Assembly (NCBI RefSeq): GCF_000710775.1
Contig: NZ_JOJP01000001.1
Coordinates: 4,837,022-4,901,021, forward strand
Reading direction: 5' to 3'
From: Endozoicomonas elysicola
GTDB taxonomy: Bacteria; Pseudomonadota; Gammaproteobacteria; Pseudomonadales; Endozoicomonadaceae
Length of the DNA stretch: 64,000 nt
Within the stretch, counting starts at the first letter, position 1; each line of letters opens with the position of its first letter. A program made the translations under genes and the position numbers. Of this stretch, positions 17,500 through 27,068 are shown piece by piece. The notes beneath the pieces are model-generated. The model made no database searches and had not been told where the DNA came from. It saw only the letters and a list, made by a program, of their open reading frames with translations.

Positions 17500-18432
17500 A
17501 TGACAACACAAAACCTGGGCCTTGAGTTACGTTACCTGAAAACACTGAAAGCTATTCACCAAAGCGGCAGTCTGGTAGACGCCGCAGGTCGTTTGCACCT
17601 TACTCAATCGGCCCTGTCTCATCAGCTGAAAGAGCTTGAGCACCGCATTGGTATGGAAGTATTCATCCGCAAATCCCGCCCCCCCCGCTTCACCACTGCC
17701 GGATTGAAACTTTTGGAGTTAGCTGAAGAAGTGCTTCCAAGGTTTAAAGCTACCGAACAAAGCCTTTTGAGACTGGCAGGCGGTAAATCCGGGCGGTTAC
17801 ACATCGCCATTGAATGCCATAGCTGCTACCAATGGCTAATGCCCACCATCGGAGAATACCGACAACACTGGGCCGAGGTAGAAATGGATTTTTCCACTGC
17901 CTTCAACTTCGCCCCTCTTCCCGCTCTTTCGAGAGGTGAACTTGATCTGGTGGTAACCTCTGATCCAACCCCCATTGACGGTATCGAATATATACCTCTG
18001 TTCCGGTATGAGATGCTCCTGGCCATTGCAAAAACACACCCTTTGAAAGAGAAAGAGTTTGTGATACCTCTTGATCTGCAAAATGAGATTCTAATCACTT
18101 ACCCTGTTGAACGAGAACGTCTCGCTGTCTTCTATGAATTTCTTGATCCTGCAGATATTGACCCTGCAGATATTCGCACAGCAGAGCTCACATTGATGAT
18201 GCTGCAATTAGTAGCCAGCCAGCGAGGAGTTTCTGCATTGCCCTGCTGGGCATTGGCTGAATACCTTGATAAAGGGCAAGTCTCTGCGGTCCGACTTGGT
18301 AAAGAGGGGTTATGGTCAACCCTGTATGCAGCCATCAGGATAGAACAAAAAGAGCAACCCTATATTATCAGCTTTATTTCTTCGGCCAGAGAAACCTGTT
18401 TCGAAACCCTAACCGCTATCAAACTGGCATAG
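17500..18432 (+). CDS. metR: LysR-type regulator of methionine biosynthesis
   Basis: 310 residues. N-terminal winged helix-turn-helix (LRYLKTLKAIHQSGSLVDAA then LTQSALSHQLKELE) and a C-terminal periplasmic-binding-like effector domain. It lies divergent from metE, the classical metE/metR layout, which supports the assignment; MetR uses homocysteine as coactivator. AGGAG precedes the ATG by about 12 nt. Short repeated GACCCTGCAGATAT-like segments (near residues 211-220, DPADIDPADI) are a small in-frame duplication. Confidence 0.92.
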   Translation: MTTQNLGLELRYLKTLKAIHQSGSLVDAAGRLHLTQSALSHQLKELEHRIGMEVFIRKSRPPRFTTAGLKLLELAEEVLPRFKATEQSLLRLAGGKSGRLHIAIECHSCYQWLMPTIGEYRQHWAEVEMDFSTAFNFAPLPALSRGELDLVVTSDPTPIDGIEYIPLFRYEMLLAIAKTHPLKEKEFVIPLDLQNEILITYPVERERLAVFYEFLDPADIDPADIRTAELTLMMLQLVASQRGVSALPCWALAEYLDKGQVSAVRLGKEGLWSTLYAAIRIEQKEQPYIISFISSARETCFETLTAIKLA

Positions 18433-19046
18433 CTCTTTGTCACATTCTTTTGACATTAAGATTATTCGTTATGGGGGAGTCATTTTATTGATAGTCCCCT
18501 CAAACTTTGGTACACAAGAATCCTCTTACAAGCTTAGGAACATACTTTTGTTTAACTTCTATTTCAGGATAATAAAAGTATTAAATAATTCCAGGTACAG
18601 GTACAGGTAGTCTTTCCAAATAGCTAAGAATACGACAATAATAATTAAACGACAGCCTTTCTATTTATTTAGTAGCCAACACAAGAAATCTCGTTTAAAA
18701 AATCTAAAAACGATCACCTCGTATCATTTCTTCAAACCACTGACAACAAAAACAACTTCTACTTGATAAAATCACTAAAATTAAGCTCATAGACAACGCT
18801 GGTCATCCAAAATCAAATATTCTATCCAATCAGAAACTTGGTCATAAATAGTTTCAAGCCCAATACAAATGACAACCGGAAATTCGACTTTATTATTACC
18901 AAAGAAACTGGACTTCATCTTACGTGTGATTTTGAGGTACACAATGAATACACTCTATATTTTTCTCATACTATAAATACCGAATATACCATGCAAAATC
19001 TTTACAAAACATTGCGTTTATTTAGTCTAATCTATCATCATATTGA
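18433..19046. other. 614-bp AT-rich gap without a supported gene
   Basis: An imperfect GGGGGA/TCCCC hairpin near 18472-18500 could terminate metR. A hexamer CAGGTA is repeated three times in tandem at 18592-18609. The 70-codon frame at 18838-19050 has no ribosome site and a simple composition; I do not accept it. Promoter of the next gene is presumably here but no clear element is seen. Confidence 0.5.
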
Positions 19047-21323
19047 ATGAGTACCATTTATCTCTCCACCAAAAAACACATCCACTCTACCGACTATTTG
19101 TGTATTACCTTACAGAAAAAGAATGTTTTTTATTTCACCATGACTGCACTCTTAACAGAATCAAATCACTCCAAACAGGCATTGCAAGAAGAGTGTTATA
19201 CGCAAAACTTGTGCAATAAATCAGCTATCAACAAAAGAAAGATAAAAAACCAAAATTACAAACACCAAAGCCAGTCAATAGGAAAAAAACATTTAATATT
19301 TTTTTTTATCACAACAATAACAACAAGCTTTAACGTCAGTGGAGAAATGGAGATCAGTAATACTTACCAGCTCATCCATGATCATTTATCAAAAATTCAC
19401 TCAGTGGATAAATATAAAAATGCAATGAATGCTCGAAACCAAAAACAGGAATTACCCGATATTATTCTTTCCCCCGGTGAAAGGCGAAGCATTCTTTTGC
19501 AAAACTTTTCTCAGGCACATAAAGCAAATAACGAGACTCTGTCCTATCATGCAGTGAAAGATCTACATATTCTTAGTGGCACCATACAAAATCCTGGACA
19601 AAGCCTTCTCAGTAGTATCGGCTCACCTATGACTGTCACAGGTGAAATTATGCTGGCAAACCTGCTTATTTCGCCAATTACTGATGTAAACACCCTCCAA
19701 AAACGCCAGCAAGCATTACAGTATCTGCTAGACCATCCAAAAGTTATCTTTCAGATTGAGGAGTATCTTATTCACTATGCAGCAGATGAAGATGGGCTCA
19801 TTGCATTACTGGATCCATCTGATGTAGTGAACAGCCCCCATTTTGATGAAATCGATTACCAGACACACTTCCCGGGATTAACCAGCGATTCAACACGTGA
19901 AGAAATTGCCCGCCGCTTAAACGACACAATCAATATTCTTGGGGCACTGAATGTTCCTCTTGGACTCATCGGGTCCACATTTCTTGGAATCTTTGACCCT
20001 CGCTACGGTATTGTTCAGGGGTTACTCGATGCAGCAATAAACCTGCCATCTAACATGAATCTGGTCATATCCATAATTCACCAGAACTTTCAAGGACTCC
20101 CACCTCCAGCCAAAATTTTTACTCTTGGAAGCTTTGTAGTGCTGCAGATAATAGCAATTTACAAATCATACCGGCTTGTTCAGGAGACTCGAGCTGCATA
20201 CACCTTTGTGATGGAACGCAGCCGCAGACCAGGCAGAGCATTAGAAAGTGCAAGAGAATTGAAACAACTACTTCAGTATCATCCTGTTCTTGAAGGTATT
20301 TTGAATCACTACAGTGGCTTCCTGAAATTCCGCAACTCCACTCAGATCCAAGAGATAGTAACGCTTTTAAAAGATGCCCCTGAGAAAACACCTGATGCCC
20401 TCAGTTATCTATCAACCAATATGGGACGCTACAAAAGAAGTCTGATGCTGTTGCGCAGAAACCACAGTTCACTGACACGAATAATGCAGGCAACCGGTGA
20501 AATTGATGCCTGGTTAACCGTTGCAAAACTATTGAGGTCATCATCTTACAGAGAGCATAACCCATTGAGCTTTGCACAATATGAATTATCGGAACAACCA
20601 ACTATAGAGTTACAGGGCTTCTGGAACCCCCTACTGCATCCATCTATTGCCATTCCCAGTGATCTCACAGCCAGTCAATCCCCTCCCTCTAATATCATCA
20701 TCACCGGTCCAAATGCAGCAGGAAAGTCCACTGCCATTGATGCTATTGCTCTGAATGTCATCATGGCACAAACTCTTGGAATAGCTGCCGCTGAAGCCCT
20801 TGCGCTGACTCCTTTTTCCTTCATTCATACTCATATGGTCATTGAACCTGAGACTTTTACGGGCGTGTCCAGTTTTAGCGCAGAATCAAAGCGAGCGATC
20901 AAACTTCTGCAGAAGCTGCAATCATTAACTGAGGGTCAGTTCAGCATTGCTTTTCTTGATGAAATTTTTAGCAACACCAATCCAAAAGAGGGAGAGGTAG
21001 GAGCCCTAGCCTATATGAAAGCAATAGGAGATTTCTCCAATACTATCAGCATATCCTCCACCCACTACACCAGACTGACATCACTTGCCGATCAGTTCCC
21101 AGGAACTTTTCAAAACATTCATGTGAGCGCGGACATTAACAATGAGGGGAACCTCGAGTATGACTATGTTTTAAAGCCTGGCTCCTCAACACAGAATGTG
21201 GCATTCAATATTCTCAAAGAAGGAGGTATTCAGCAGGACTTTCTTGATATTGTTCAAGAACTGCTGGAAGACCCTGAGGGCAATACCCCGAAAGCCTCGT
21301 ATAACTTTCTCGAACACCAATAA
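19047..21323 (+). CDS. Membrane-associated MutS-like ATPase
   Basis: 758 residues. The C-terminal ABC-type ATPase of MutS proteins is clear: Walker A GPNAAGKST at about 554-562, Walker B FLDEIF with D638/E639, and the STH switch in SSTHYTRL near 672. The clamp/lever region precedes it, but the N-terminal mismatch-recognition and connector domains of true MutS are absent. Hydrophobic stretches at about 82-98 and roughly 290-390 (LGLIGSTFLGIF; FTLGSFVVLQIIAIY) suggest membrane attachment. DNA mismatch repair is therefore unlikely; the role is unknown. The start is uncertain: the ATG at 19140 is an alternative. AT-rich 5' end differs from neighbours. Confidence 0.8.
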   Translation: MSTIYLSTKKHIHSTDYLCITLQKKNVFYFTMTALLTESNHSKQALQEECYTQNLCNKSAINKRKIKNQNYKHQSQSIGKKHLIFFFITTITTSFNVSGEMEISNTYQLIHDHLSKIHSVDKYKNAMNARNQKQELPDIILSPGERRSILLQNFSQAHKANNETLSYHAVKDLHILSGTIQNPGQSLLSSIGSPMTVTGEIMLANLLISPITDVNTLQKRQQALQYLLDHPKVIFQIEEYLIHYAADEDGLIALLDPSDVVNSPHFDEIDYQTHFPGLTSDSTREEIARRLNDTINILGALNVPLGLIGSTFLGIFDPRYGIVQGLLDAAINLPSNMNLVISIIHQNFQGLPPPAKIFTLGSFVVLQIIAIYKSYRLVQETRAAYTFVMERSRRPGRALESARELKQLLQYHPVLEGILNHYSGFLKFRNSTQIQEIVTLLKDAPEKTPDALSYLSTNMGRYKRSLMLLRRNHSSLTRIMQATGEIDAWLTVAKLLRSSSYREHNPLSFAQYELSEQPTIELQGFWNPLLHPSIAIPSDLTASQSPPSNIIITGPNAAGKSTAIDAIALNVIMAQTLGIAAAEALALTPFSFIHTHMVIEPETFTGVSSFSAESKRAIKLLQKLQSLTEGQFSIAFLDEIFSNTNPKEGEVGALAYMKAIGDFSNTISISSTHYTRLTSLADQFPGTFQNIHVSADINNEGNLEYDYVLKPGSSTQNVAFNILKEGGIQQDFLDIVQELLEDPEGNTPKASYNFLEHQ

Positions 21324-21341
21324 ACCAGAGATGTTTCTCTC

Positions 21342-22934
21342 TCAATGTCTCTGTTTCCTGGGCCAAACCAGACTGAATCGTGCGCCTCCCAGAGGACTGT
21401 GGCTGACCAGCGCTCGCCCTCCGTGCCAATACATAATACGTCTGACGATGGAAAGCCCCAGTCCATATCCTCCTGACTTGCGCGTTCTGCTGTCATCCAG
21501 CCTTGAAAAAGCAGAAAATACTCGCTCCCACTGTTCTTCCGGAATGCCTGGACCGTCATCATCCACATCAATACGACAGGTATCCTGAGTTGATGAAAAG
21601 CGTACCTGAACTTTGCTGTCAGCATATCGACAGGCATTACCCACCAGATTCTGTATAGCCCGATGAATGTAACGCCGATCAATTTCTACAAAACGGCGAG
21701 GGTTTAATACATTACAGGGAATATGTTCTATTTCTACTCGGTTCTGTAACCGGAGATGCTCACCAACCACCTGTGCTACCACTTTATCAACATCATTACG
21801 CTTCAAACTGATCGTTGGTGCCCCCTGCTCCAAGTTGGCATAGGTGAGAAACTCATCAACCAAATGATCCAGCTCCTGGATATCCTGATCCATTCCTTCC
21901 AATTGAGATTCACGCTCTTCCTGCGTCCTGGCATCAGCAACCAGGTCGAGACCAAAGCGTAACCGGGCAACAGGTGTCCTTAATTCGTGAGAGACCCCTC
22001 GAATCATTTCTTTCTGCAAACTAAGCAAGCGTTGTATATGGTCTGCCATGGCATTAAATGCCATCGCCAGACGGCCAATTGAGTCGGTTCCTCCAACATT
22101 GACTCTGACATCAAAGTCACCTCGACTAAAACGTGTAGCAGCCCTTTCCAACTTTCTCAGCCGCTTCTCCATCCCCCGTACCAGGATATAGATAGCAAGA
22201 CTCAGAGAAATCAGCACAAAAAGGCCCAGAGTCAAAATCAGTTTAAACGGATAAAGGTTGAGTAGTTTCAACGGTCCAAGATGAAGGATCTGGTCACTAT
22301 CTTTCATCTGAGCATAAAGCTGAAGCGACTCATCCCTTACACTTAACACAGTGATCACACTACCTTGCTGTAGCTGGCCCTGTTGTAGAGGCGTTAAGTA
22401 CGTGCCTGGAGATTGATTAATCGATACCGGAAAACTTAACGATGCTTCTGACCGTTTTGCCAATACCTCAATGCGCTCATCCGGAGAGTAACTACTGAGC
22501 AGATGTCTGAGAAAAACAATGGTACCACTTGCCATCTGTTCCGAGATTTCAGCCACACGCCCTTGCAGCAGCCATTGATCATCAATCCATGAGGTAATAA
22601 CTGCGGACTTTTCATTCAACATCTGGACGTCAACCAGCCCCTGAGATAGCTGTTCAACTTCCTTCCGGCTGAAGCCAGACTGCTCTATCGGCACTATTGA
22701 AAAAGGGATCGATAGTTTATGCCCCCACTCTCCTAACCATTGCTTCCGCTGATCATCGTCCGGCATTGCCGCCAGGACTTCGGAAACAAGCCGGAATGTA
22801 CCACGAGCCATATCTTCACGGTATTCAGCCATTCGAACACCATTAACAATAGTGACAACAATGCCCGAGAGGACTGAAACCAGAACCAGAGAAAATAGCA
22901 GACCACCATAGATTCGGAGAAAAATACTGCTCAT
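21342..22934 (-). CDS. Sensor histidine kinase, RstB-like
   Basis: 530 residues. Two transmembrane segments (about 8-30 and 225-245) flank a periplasmic sensor region of some 190 residues. HAMP follows (about 245-300), then the phosphoacceptor His in VSHELRTPVARLRFG, and the ATPase N, G1 and G2 boxes (NLVGNACRYA, DDGPGIP, GGYGLGLSIV). The resemblance to RstB is through the HELRTPxxRLR block and DLGARFSFxWP-like end. I start at 22934 since the longer frame runs into the palindromic repeat. Partner is the regulator at 23105-23821, 170 bp upstream. Confidence 0.9.
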   Translation of the reverse strand: MSSIFLRIYGGLLFSLVLVSVLSGIVVTIVNGVRMAEYREDMARGTFRLVSEVLAAMPDDDQRKQWLGEWGHKLSIPFSIVPIEQSGFSRKEVEQLSQGLVDVQMLNEKSAVITSWIDDQWLLQGRVAEISEQMASGTIVFLRHLLSSYSPDERIEVLAKRSEASLSFPVSINQSPGTYLTPLQQGQLQQGSVITVLSVRDESLQLYAQMKDSDQILHLGPLKLLNLYPFKLILTLGLFVLISLSLAIYILVRGMEKRLRKLERAATRFSRGDFDVRVNVGGTDSIGRLAMAFNAMADHIQRLLSLQKEMIRGVSHELRTPVARLRFGLDLVADARTQEERESQLEGMDQDIQELDHLVDEFLTYANLEQGAPTISLKRNDVDKVVAQVVGEHLRLQNRVEIEHIPCNVLNPRRFVEIDRRYIHRAIQNLVGNACRYADSKVQVRFSSTQDTCRIDVDDDGPGIPEEQWERVFSAFSRLDDSRTRKSGGYGLGLSIVRRIMYWHGGRALVSHSPLGGARFSLVWPRKQRH

Positions 22935-22952
22935 AACTTTATGCCGAAGGCT

Positions 22953-23097
22953 TACACTCAAAGAATTTGAAGTTGCTACGCGGCGGCAAGTGAGCAAAGC
23001 CCCGTGAGCTTAAAAACACTACATAAACGTACTGGACTATTGTTCCTGTGAGTTAGTGCAGTCAACTAAAGTAGCAACGTCAAAGGCGACGGGTATA
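22953..23097 (+). repeat. Palindromic repeat, copy 2, between response regulator and kinase
   Basis: About 145 bp. Stem arms AAGTTGCTAC (22970-22979) and GTAGCAACGT (23071-23080), conserved core CGGCGGCAAGTGAGCAAAGC (22981-23000), end GGGTATA (23091-23097). It has the same stem sequence as copy 1. It separates the regulator stop from the kinase start and will be transcribed with them. Confidence 0.85.
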
Positions 23098-23104
23098 TCA
23101 CTTT

Positions 23105-23821
23105 TCACATGCTCTTCACAAAGAGATAGCCTTTACTGCGCACGGTTTTAATCAACCGCGGATGCATTGGATCATCACCAATCTTTGGACGAATGCGTGA
23201 CACCCTGACATCAATAGAACGATCCTGGCCATCGTATTCAATCCCCCTTAGCTGGGCAAAGATCTCCTCTCGGCTAAGCACCCTGCCTGCATTCGAGCAG
23301 AGCAGCCAAAGCAAATCAAACTCGGCACTGGTCAGATCTACGCTCTTGTCGTCCAGCCAGGCTTCCCTCATGGAGTTATCAACGACCAAAGCCCCAAAGC
23401 GGAGACTGTTCTTCACTTCAGGCTCTTCTTCTACCTGCGCAGGCCCTCTTCTTAACAGGGCGCGTATACGGGCAAGCAGTACTCTTGGACGGACAGGTTT
23501 GGCCACATAATCATCTGCCCCCATTTCCAGCCCCAACACCTCATCAAGGTCATCGGTTCTGGCAGTCAACATAAGTATCTGGCCATAATACTGACTGCGC
23601 ACACGTCGACAGATGGAAACCCCGTCTTCTCCTGGCAGCATCAGATCCAACACCACCAAATCAGGACGTTCACTCAAAATACGCTCAACAGCCTTACCGC
23701 CGTCACCTTCAACAGACACCTGAAGTCCATTATTTTCGAGGTACTCACGGGTCAGGGTCGCCAGACGCTCATCATCCTCAACAATCAGGATGTGACCCGT
23801 TTCTGCATTATCCAAAGCCAT
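23105..23821 (-). CDS. OmpR-family response regulator, RstA-like
   Basis: 238 residues. Receiver domain with the acidic pair EDD near the start, phosphorylatable Asp in VVLDLMLPGEDG (about residue 55), conserved Thr and Lys (LTAR, AKPVRP). C-terminal winged helix (about 135-235) with the GYLF end. Start at 23821 is supported by AGGGG about 9 nt upstream; a longer frame begins at 23908. First gene of the two-gene system; the kinase lies downstream beyond the repeat. Target genes are unknown. Confidence 0.92.
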   Translation of the reverse strand: MALDNAETGHILIVEDDERLATLTREYLENNGLQVSVEGDGGKAVERILSERPDLVVLDLMLPGEDGVSICRRVRSQYYGQILMLTARTDDLDEVLGLEMGADDYVAKPVRPRVLLARIRALLRRGPAQVEEEPEVKNSLRFGALVVDNSMREAWLDDKSVDLTSAEFDLLWLLCSNAGRVLSREEIFAQLRGIEYDGQDRSIDVRVSRIRPKIGDDPMHPRLIKTVRSKGYLFVKSM

Positions 23822-24146
23822 TGTTTTACACCCCTGGGTTAAAGAGACGAAATGCTCAAGCCATTGCTGTATATTTAAAGCGGCGGAAATCTGGCACTTC
23901 GTAGGCAATCTAATCTTGTATGGGGCGTAGATGTTACACTACCAACGTTCAATCGTCCTCCCCAGAGCCGGAAGAAGCCAGACATTTCTGAGACAACGTC
24001 CAGAGCCCAGAAAATTTATTATTTTTTTTTATCAAAAATAGACTCAGGATATTTTTTTATTTTGAGAAAATCTCCGGTCGATCTTGCAAATTATTCTTTC
24101 TGTCTGAAAAAGTTACCTGGGAGTTAGCGGGCACCAACACCAGAAA

Positions 24147-24166
24147 AAATCCACAACTTATCCACA
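24147..24166 (+). promoter_or_regulatory. DnaA boxes upstream of nrdA
   Basis: A perfect DnaA box TTATCCACA (24158-24166) with a 7/9 neighbour AAATCCACA (24147-24155) in the same direction. E. coli nrdAB is controlled by DnaA boxes upstream, so coordination of deoxynucleotide supply with replication is plausible here. Confidence 0.65.
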
Positions 24167-24216
24167 GCATCCCCCCAACTTAACCGGCTTGAATTTCTTC
24201 AACAAGCGCATTATCT

Positions 24217-24252
24217 TGTGTATATAAATGGTCGATACACAATATGTAGTAC
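24217..24252 (+). promoter_or_regulatory. NrdR-box candidates upstream of nrdA
   Basis: ACACAATATGTAGTAC (24237-24252) closely fits the NrdR box pattern acaCwAtATaTwGtgt. A weaker A+T core site (24217-24232) starts exactly 20 bp before it, two helical turns. NrdR boxes usually come in pairs. The 23822-24606 interval (785 bp) shows no gene I accept; it also has a T/A-rich tract at 24010-24060. Confidence 0.6.
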
Positions 24253-24606
24253 CCATCACTGCTGGTCGGCACATTGCCTGACAAGACGGGCTGTAGATAA
24301 TACCTGAAGCAATACTCGGGCAGAAACAGCGACTTGTCTGTGCACAGCAGCCTAGAAAGGAATGGCAAACGGTGCTCACGGAAGAATATTCATACAGGTT
24401 TTCAGCCGCTTGGCGTGCTGTCTCAGTCCTGCAAACCTGTCTCGTAAAAAGAGCGGGCATCTGCCTTGGCGGATATTTCCCGGCATCATCCCGGATAGAC
24501 TCACATTCACCAAGGTCAATGCCAGTCAAGGCGACCTTGAGATAATAGTGGTCTGCACAAATGACGGTTGTACAAAGAATTTCCATTGAATATAGGTAGG
24601 GGCTGA

Positions 24607-26877
24607 ATGAACAAAAGTATCCTGGTTACCAAGCGTGACGGCGACAAGGAACAGCTGGATCTTGAAAAGATCCACAAAGTCATCACCTGGGCCGCTGAAG
24701 GCCTGGATAATGTCTCCGTTTCAGAAGTAGAACTTAAGTCTCACATACAGTTCTACGATGGTATCAAGACCACGGATATTCACGAAACGCTGATCAAATC
24801 CGCAGCGGACCTGATATCGACTCAGGCGCCAGATTATCAGTATCTGTCAGCCCGTCTGGCCATTTTCCACCTCCGTAAAAAAGCTTACGGCCAGTTTGAA
24901 CCTCCACGGCTGTTTGACCATGTGGTTAAACTGGTGGAGCTGAAAAAGTATGACCAACACCTCCTGACGGACTATAGCGAAGCTGAGTTTGATCAGATGG
25001 AAACCTTCATTGATCACAGCCGTGATATGAACTTCAGCTATGCCGCAGTGAAGCAGCTGGAAGGCAAATACCTGGTACAGAACCGAGTGACCGGTGAGTA
25101 CTATGAGAGCCCCCAGATTCTATACATGCTCATTGGTGCCTGCCTCTTTGCTGAATACCCGAAAGAGACCCGCCTGGATTTCATTGAGCGTTTCTACAAT
25201 GCGGTGTCCACATTCAGACTTTCCCTACCAACCCCGATTATGTCCGGGGTGCGTACACCTACGCGCCAGTTCAGCTCTTGTGTACTGATCGAGTGTGGAG
25301 ACTCGCTGGACTCTATTAATGCCACTTCCAGCGCGATCGTTAAATACGTTAGCCAGCGCGCAGGCATCGGTATTAACGCTGGTAGTATTCGAGCTCTAGG
25401 TAGCCCAATCAGAGGCGGTGAAGCATTCCATACTGGTTGCATCCCCTTCTATAAGCACTTCCAGACAGCGGTAAAGTCGTGCTCTCAGGGTGGTGTCCGC
25501 GGTGGTGCAGCCACCCTCTTTTACCCAATCTGGCACCTTGAAGTTGAAAACCTACTGGTTCTGAAAAACAACCGAGGTGTTGACGATAACCGGGTACGAC
25601 ATCTGGATTACGGGGTTCAGTTTAATAAGCTGATGTATCAGCGTCTGATCGAAGGGGGAAATATCACGCTCTTTTCACCCAGCGATGTACCCGGGCTTTA
25701 TGATGCGTTCTTTGCCGATCAGGAAGCGTTTGAAAAGCTCTACAAGCAGTATGAGCAGGACAGCAGCATTCGCAAAACCACTCTGAAAGCCATCGAACTC
25801 TTTTCATTGTTCGCTTCCGAACGTGCCAGTACTGGGCGGATATACCTGCAAAACGTGGATCATTGTAATACACACAGCCCATTCGATCCTTCTGTAGCAC
25901 CTGTTCGCCAGAGTAACCTGTGCCTGGAAATTGCTCTGCCAACAAAGCCACTGACGCATATCCATGATGAAGAAGGCGAGATTGCCTTGTGCACACTGGC
26001 AGCATTCAACCTGGGTGCCCTGAAAGACCTCAGTGAACTTGAAGAGCTCTCCGAACTGATTGTACGGGCCCTCGACAGCCTGCTGGACTATCAGGACTAC
26101 CCGGTTCCCGCTGCTTACAACTCGACCATGGGACGACGCCCTCTCGGTGTCGGGGTCATTAATTTTGCCAACTATCTGGCCAAGAATAGTGTTCGATACT
26201 CTGATGGCTCCGCCAATGGACTGACTCACCGCACCTTTGAAGCCATTCAATACTTCCTGCTGAAAGCTTCAAACAAGCTGGCCAAGGAAAAGGGAACCTG
26301 CTCCAAATTCAATGAAACCACGTATGCGAAAGGTATCTTGCCCATTGATACTTACAAGCGCGACCTTGATACAGTTTGTGAAGAATCTCTGCATCTTGAC
26401 TGGGAAAGCCTGCGCGAAGAGATCAAGTCCTTCGGTCTTCGTAACTCAACACTGACCGCATTGATGCCATCCGAAACCTCATCCCAGATCAGTAATGCAA
26501 CCAATGGCATTGAGCCCCCCAGAGGCTTCGTTAGTGTCAAAGCCAGTAAAGACGGTATTCTGAAGCAGGTGGTTCCTGACTTTGCCGAGTTGCAAGATCG
26601 TTATGAACTACTCTGGAACCTCCCGAATAACGATGGATACCTGCAACTGGTTGCCATCATGCAAAAATTCGTGGATCAGACCATCTCGGCCAACACCAAT
26701 TATGATCCTGGCCTGTTCGAAGGTGGCAAGGTACCCATGAAACTGCTCCTGAAGGACCTGCTGACAGCCTACAAACTGGGCGTGAAAACGTTGTATTACC
26801 ACAACACTCGTGATGGCGCTGCCGACGCCCAAAACGATATGGACGATGGTTGCGCGGGGGGAGCCTGCAAGATCTGA
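24607..26877 (+). CDS. nrdA: Class Ia ribonucleotide reductase, alpha subunit
   Basis: 756 residues, the usual NrdA length. It reduces ribonucleoside diphosphates to deoxy forms in the cytoplasm. The N-terminal ATP-cone (ILVTKRDGDKEQLDLEKIHKV) for dATP inhibition is present. Substrate-site cysteines are in SSCVLIE and NLCLEIAL, and the C-terminal redox pair is in DDGCAGGACKI, which thioredoxin or glutaredoxin reduces. Followed by nrdB after 190 bp containing a strong hairpin. Behind DnaA- and NrdR-box candidates. Confidence 0.98.
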   Translation: MNKSILVTKRDGDKEQLDLEKIHKVITWAAEGLDNVSVSEVELKSHIQFYDGIKTTDIHETLIKSAADLISTQAPDYQYLSARLAIFHLRKKAYGQFEPPRLFDHVVKLVELKKYDQHLLTDYSEAEFDQMETFIDHSRDMNFSYAAVKQLEGKYLVQNRVTGEYYESPQILYMLIGACLFAEYPKETRLDFIERFYNAVSTFRLSLPTPIMSGVRTPTRQFSSCVLIECGDSLDSINATSSAIVKYVSQRAGIGINAGSIRALGSPIRGGEAFHTGCIPFYKHFQTAVKSCSQGGVRGGAATLFYPIWHLEVENLLVLKNNRGVDDNRVRHLDYGVQFNKLMYQRLIEGGNITLFSPSDVPGLYDAFFADQEAFEKLYKQYEQDSSIRKTTLKAIELFSLFASERASTGRIYLQNVDHCNTHSPFDPSVAPVRQSNLCLEIALPTKPLTHIHDEEGEIALCTLAAFNLGALKDLSELEELSELIVRALDSLLDYQDYPVPAAYNSTMGRRPLGVGVINFANYLAKNSVRYSDGSANGLTHRTFEAIQYFLLKASNKLAKEKGTCSKFNETTYAKGILPIDTYKRDLDTVCEESLHLDWESLREEIKSFGLRNSTLTALMPSETSSQISNATNGIEPPRGFVSVKASKDGILKQVVPDFAELQDRYELLWNLPNNDGYLQLVAIMQKFVDQTISANTNYDPGLFEGGKVPMKLLLKDLLTAYKLGVKTLYYHNTRDGAADAQNDMDDGCAGGACKI

Positions 26878-26884
26878 TGAACAT

Positions 26885-26918
26885 CCAGTCTCTTTAAAGA
26901 CTCTCTTAAAGAGACTGG
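26885..26918 (+). promoter_or_regulatory. Strong hairpin between nrdA and nrdB
   Basis: Perfect 13-bp stem CCAGTCTCTTTAA/TTAAAGAGACTGG with an 8-nt loop, extendable by AACAT/ATGTT. There is no T run after it, so it looks more like an mRNA stabiliser or partial terminator that sets the nrdA:nrdB ratio than a full terminator. Confidence 0.65.
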
Positions 26919-27068
26919 AAATGTTTACCTGGGCGAGCGGCATCCATGCGTAAATATTTATAGATAAATGCTTATAGCTAAACAGCGTCGTTCGCTTCAC
27001 TCTTGCCCAGGCTAAAAGCCGGCCAGAAAACCATGCGCGGAAACCACTGAATTGGGGCAAATCAAACA

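Noticed and set aside
18838-19050. 70-codon frame before the MutS-like gene
   Set aside because: AT-rich composition, no ribosome site and no recognised motif.
24158-24586. 142-codon frame on minus upstream of nrdA
   Set aside because: Cys-rich, no family resemblance, overlaps the DnaA/NrdR leader, and has no ribosome site; treated as chance.
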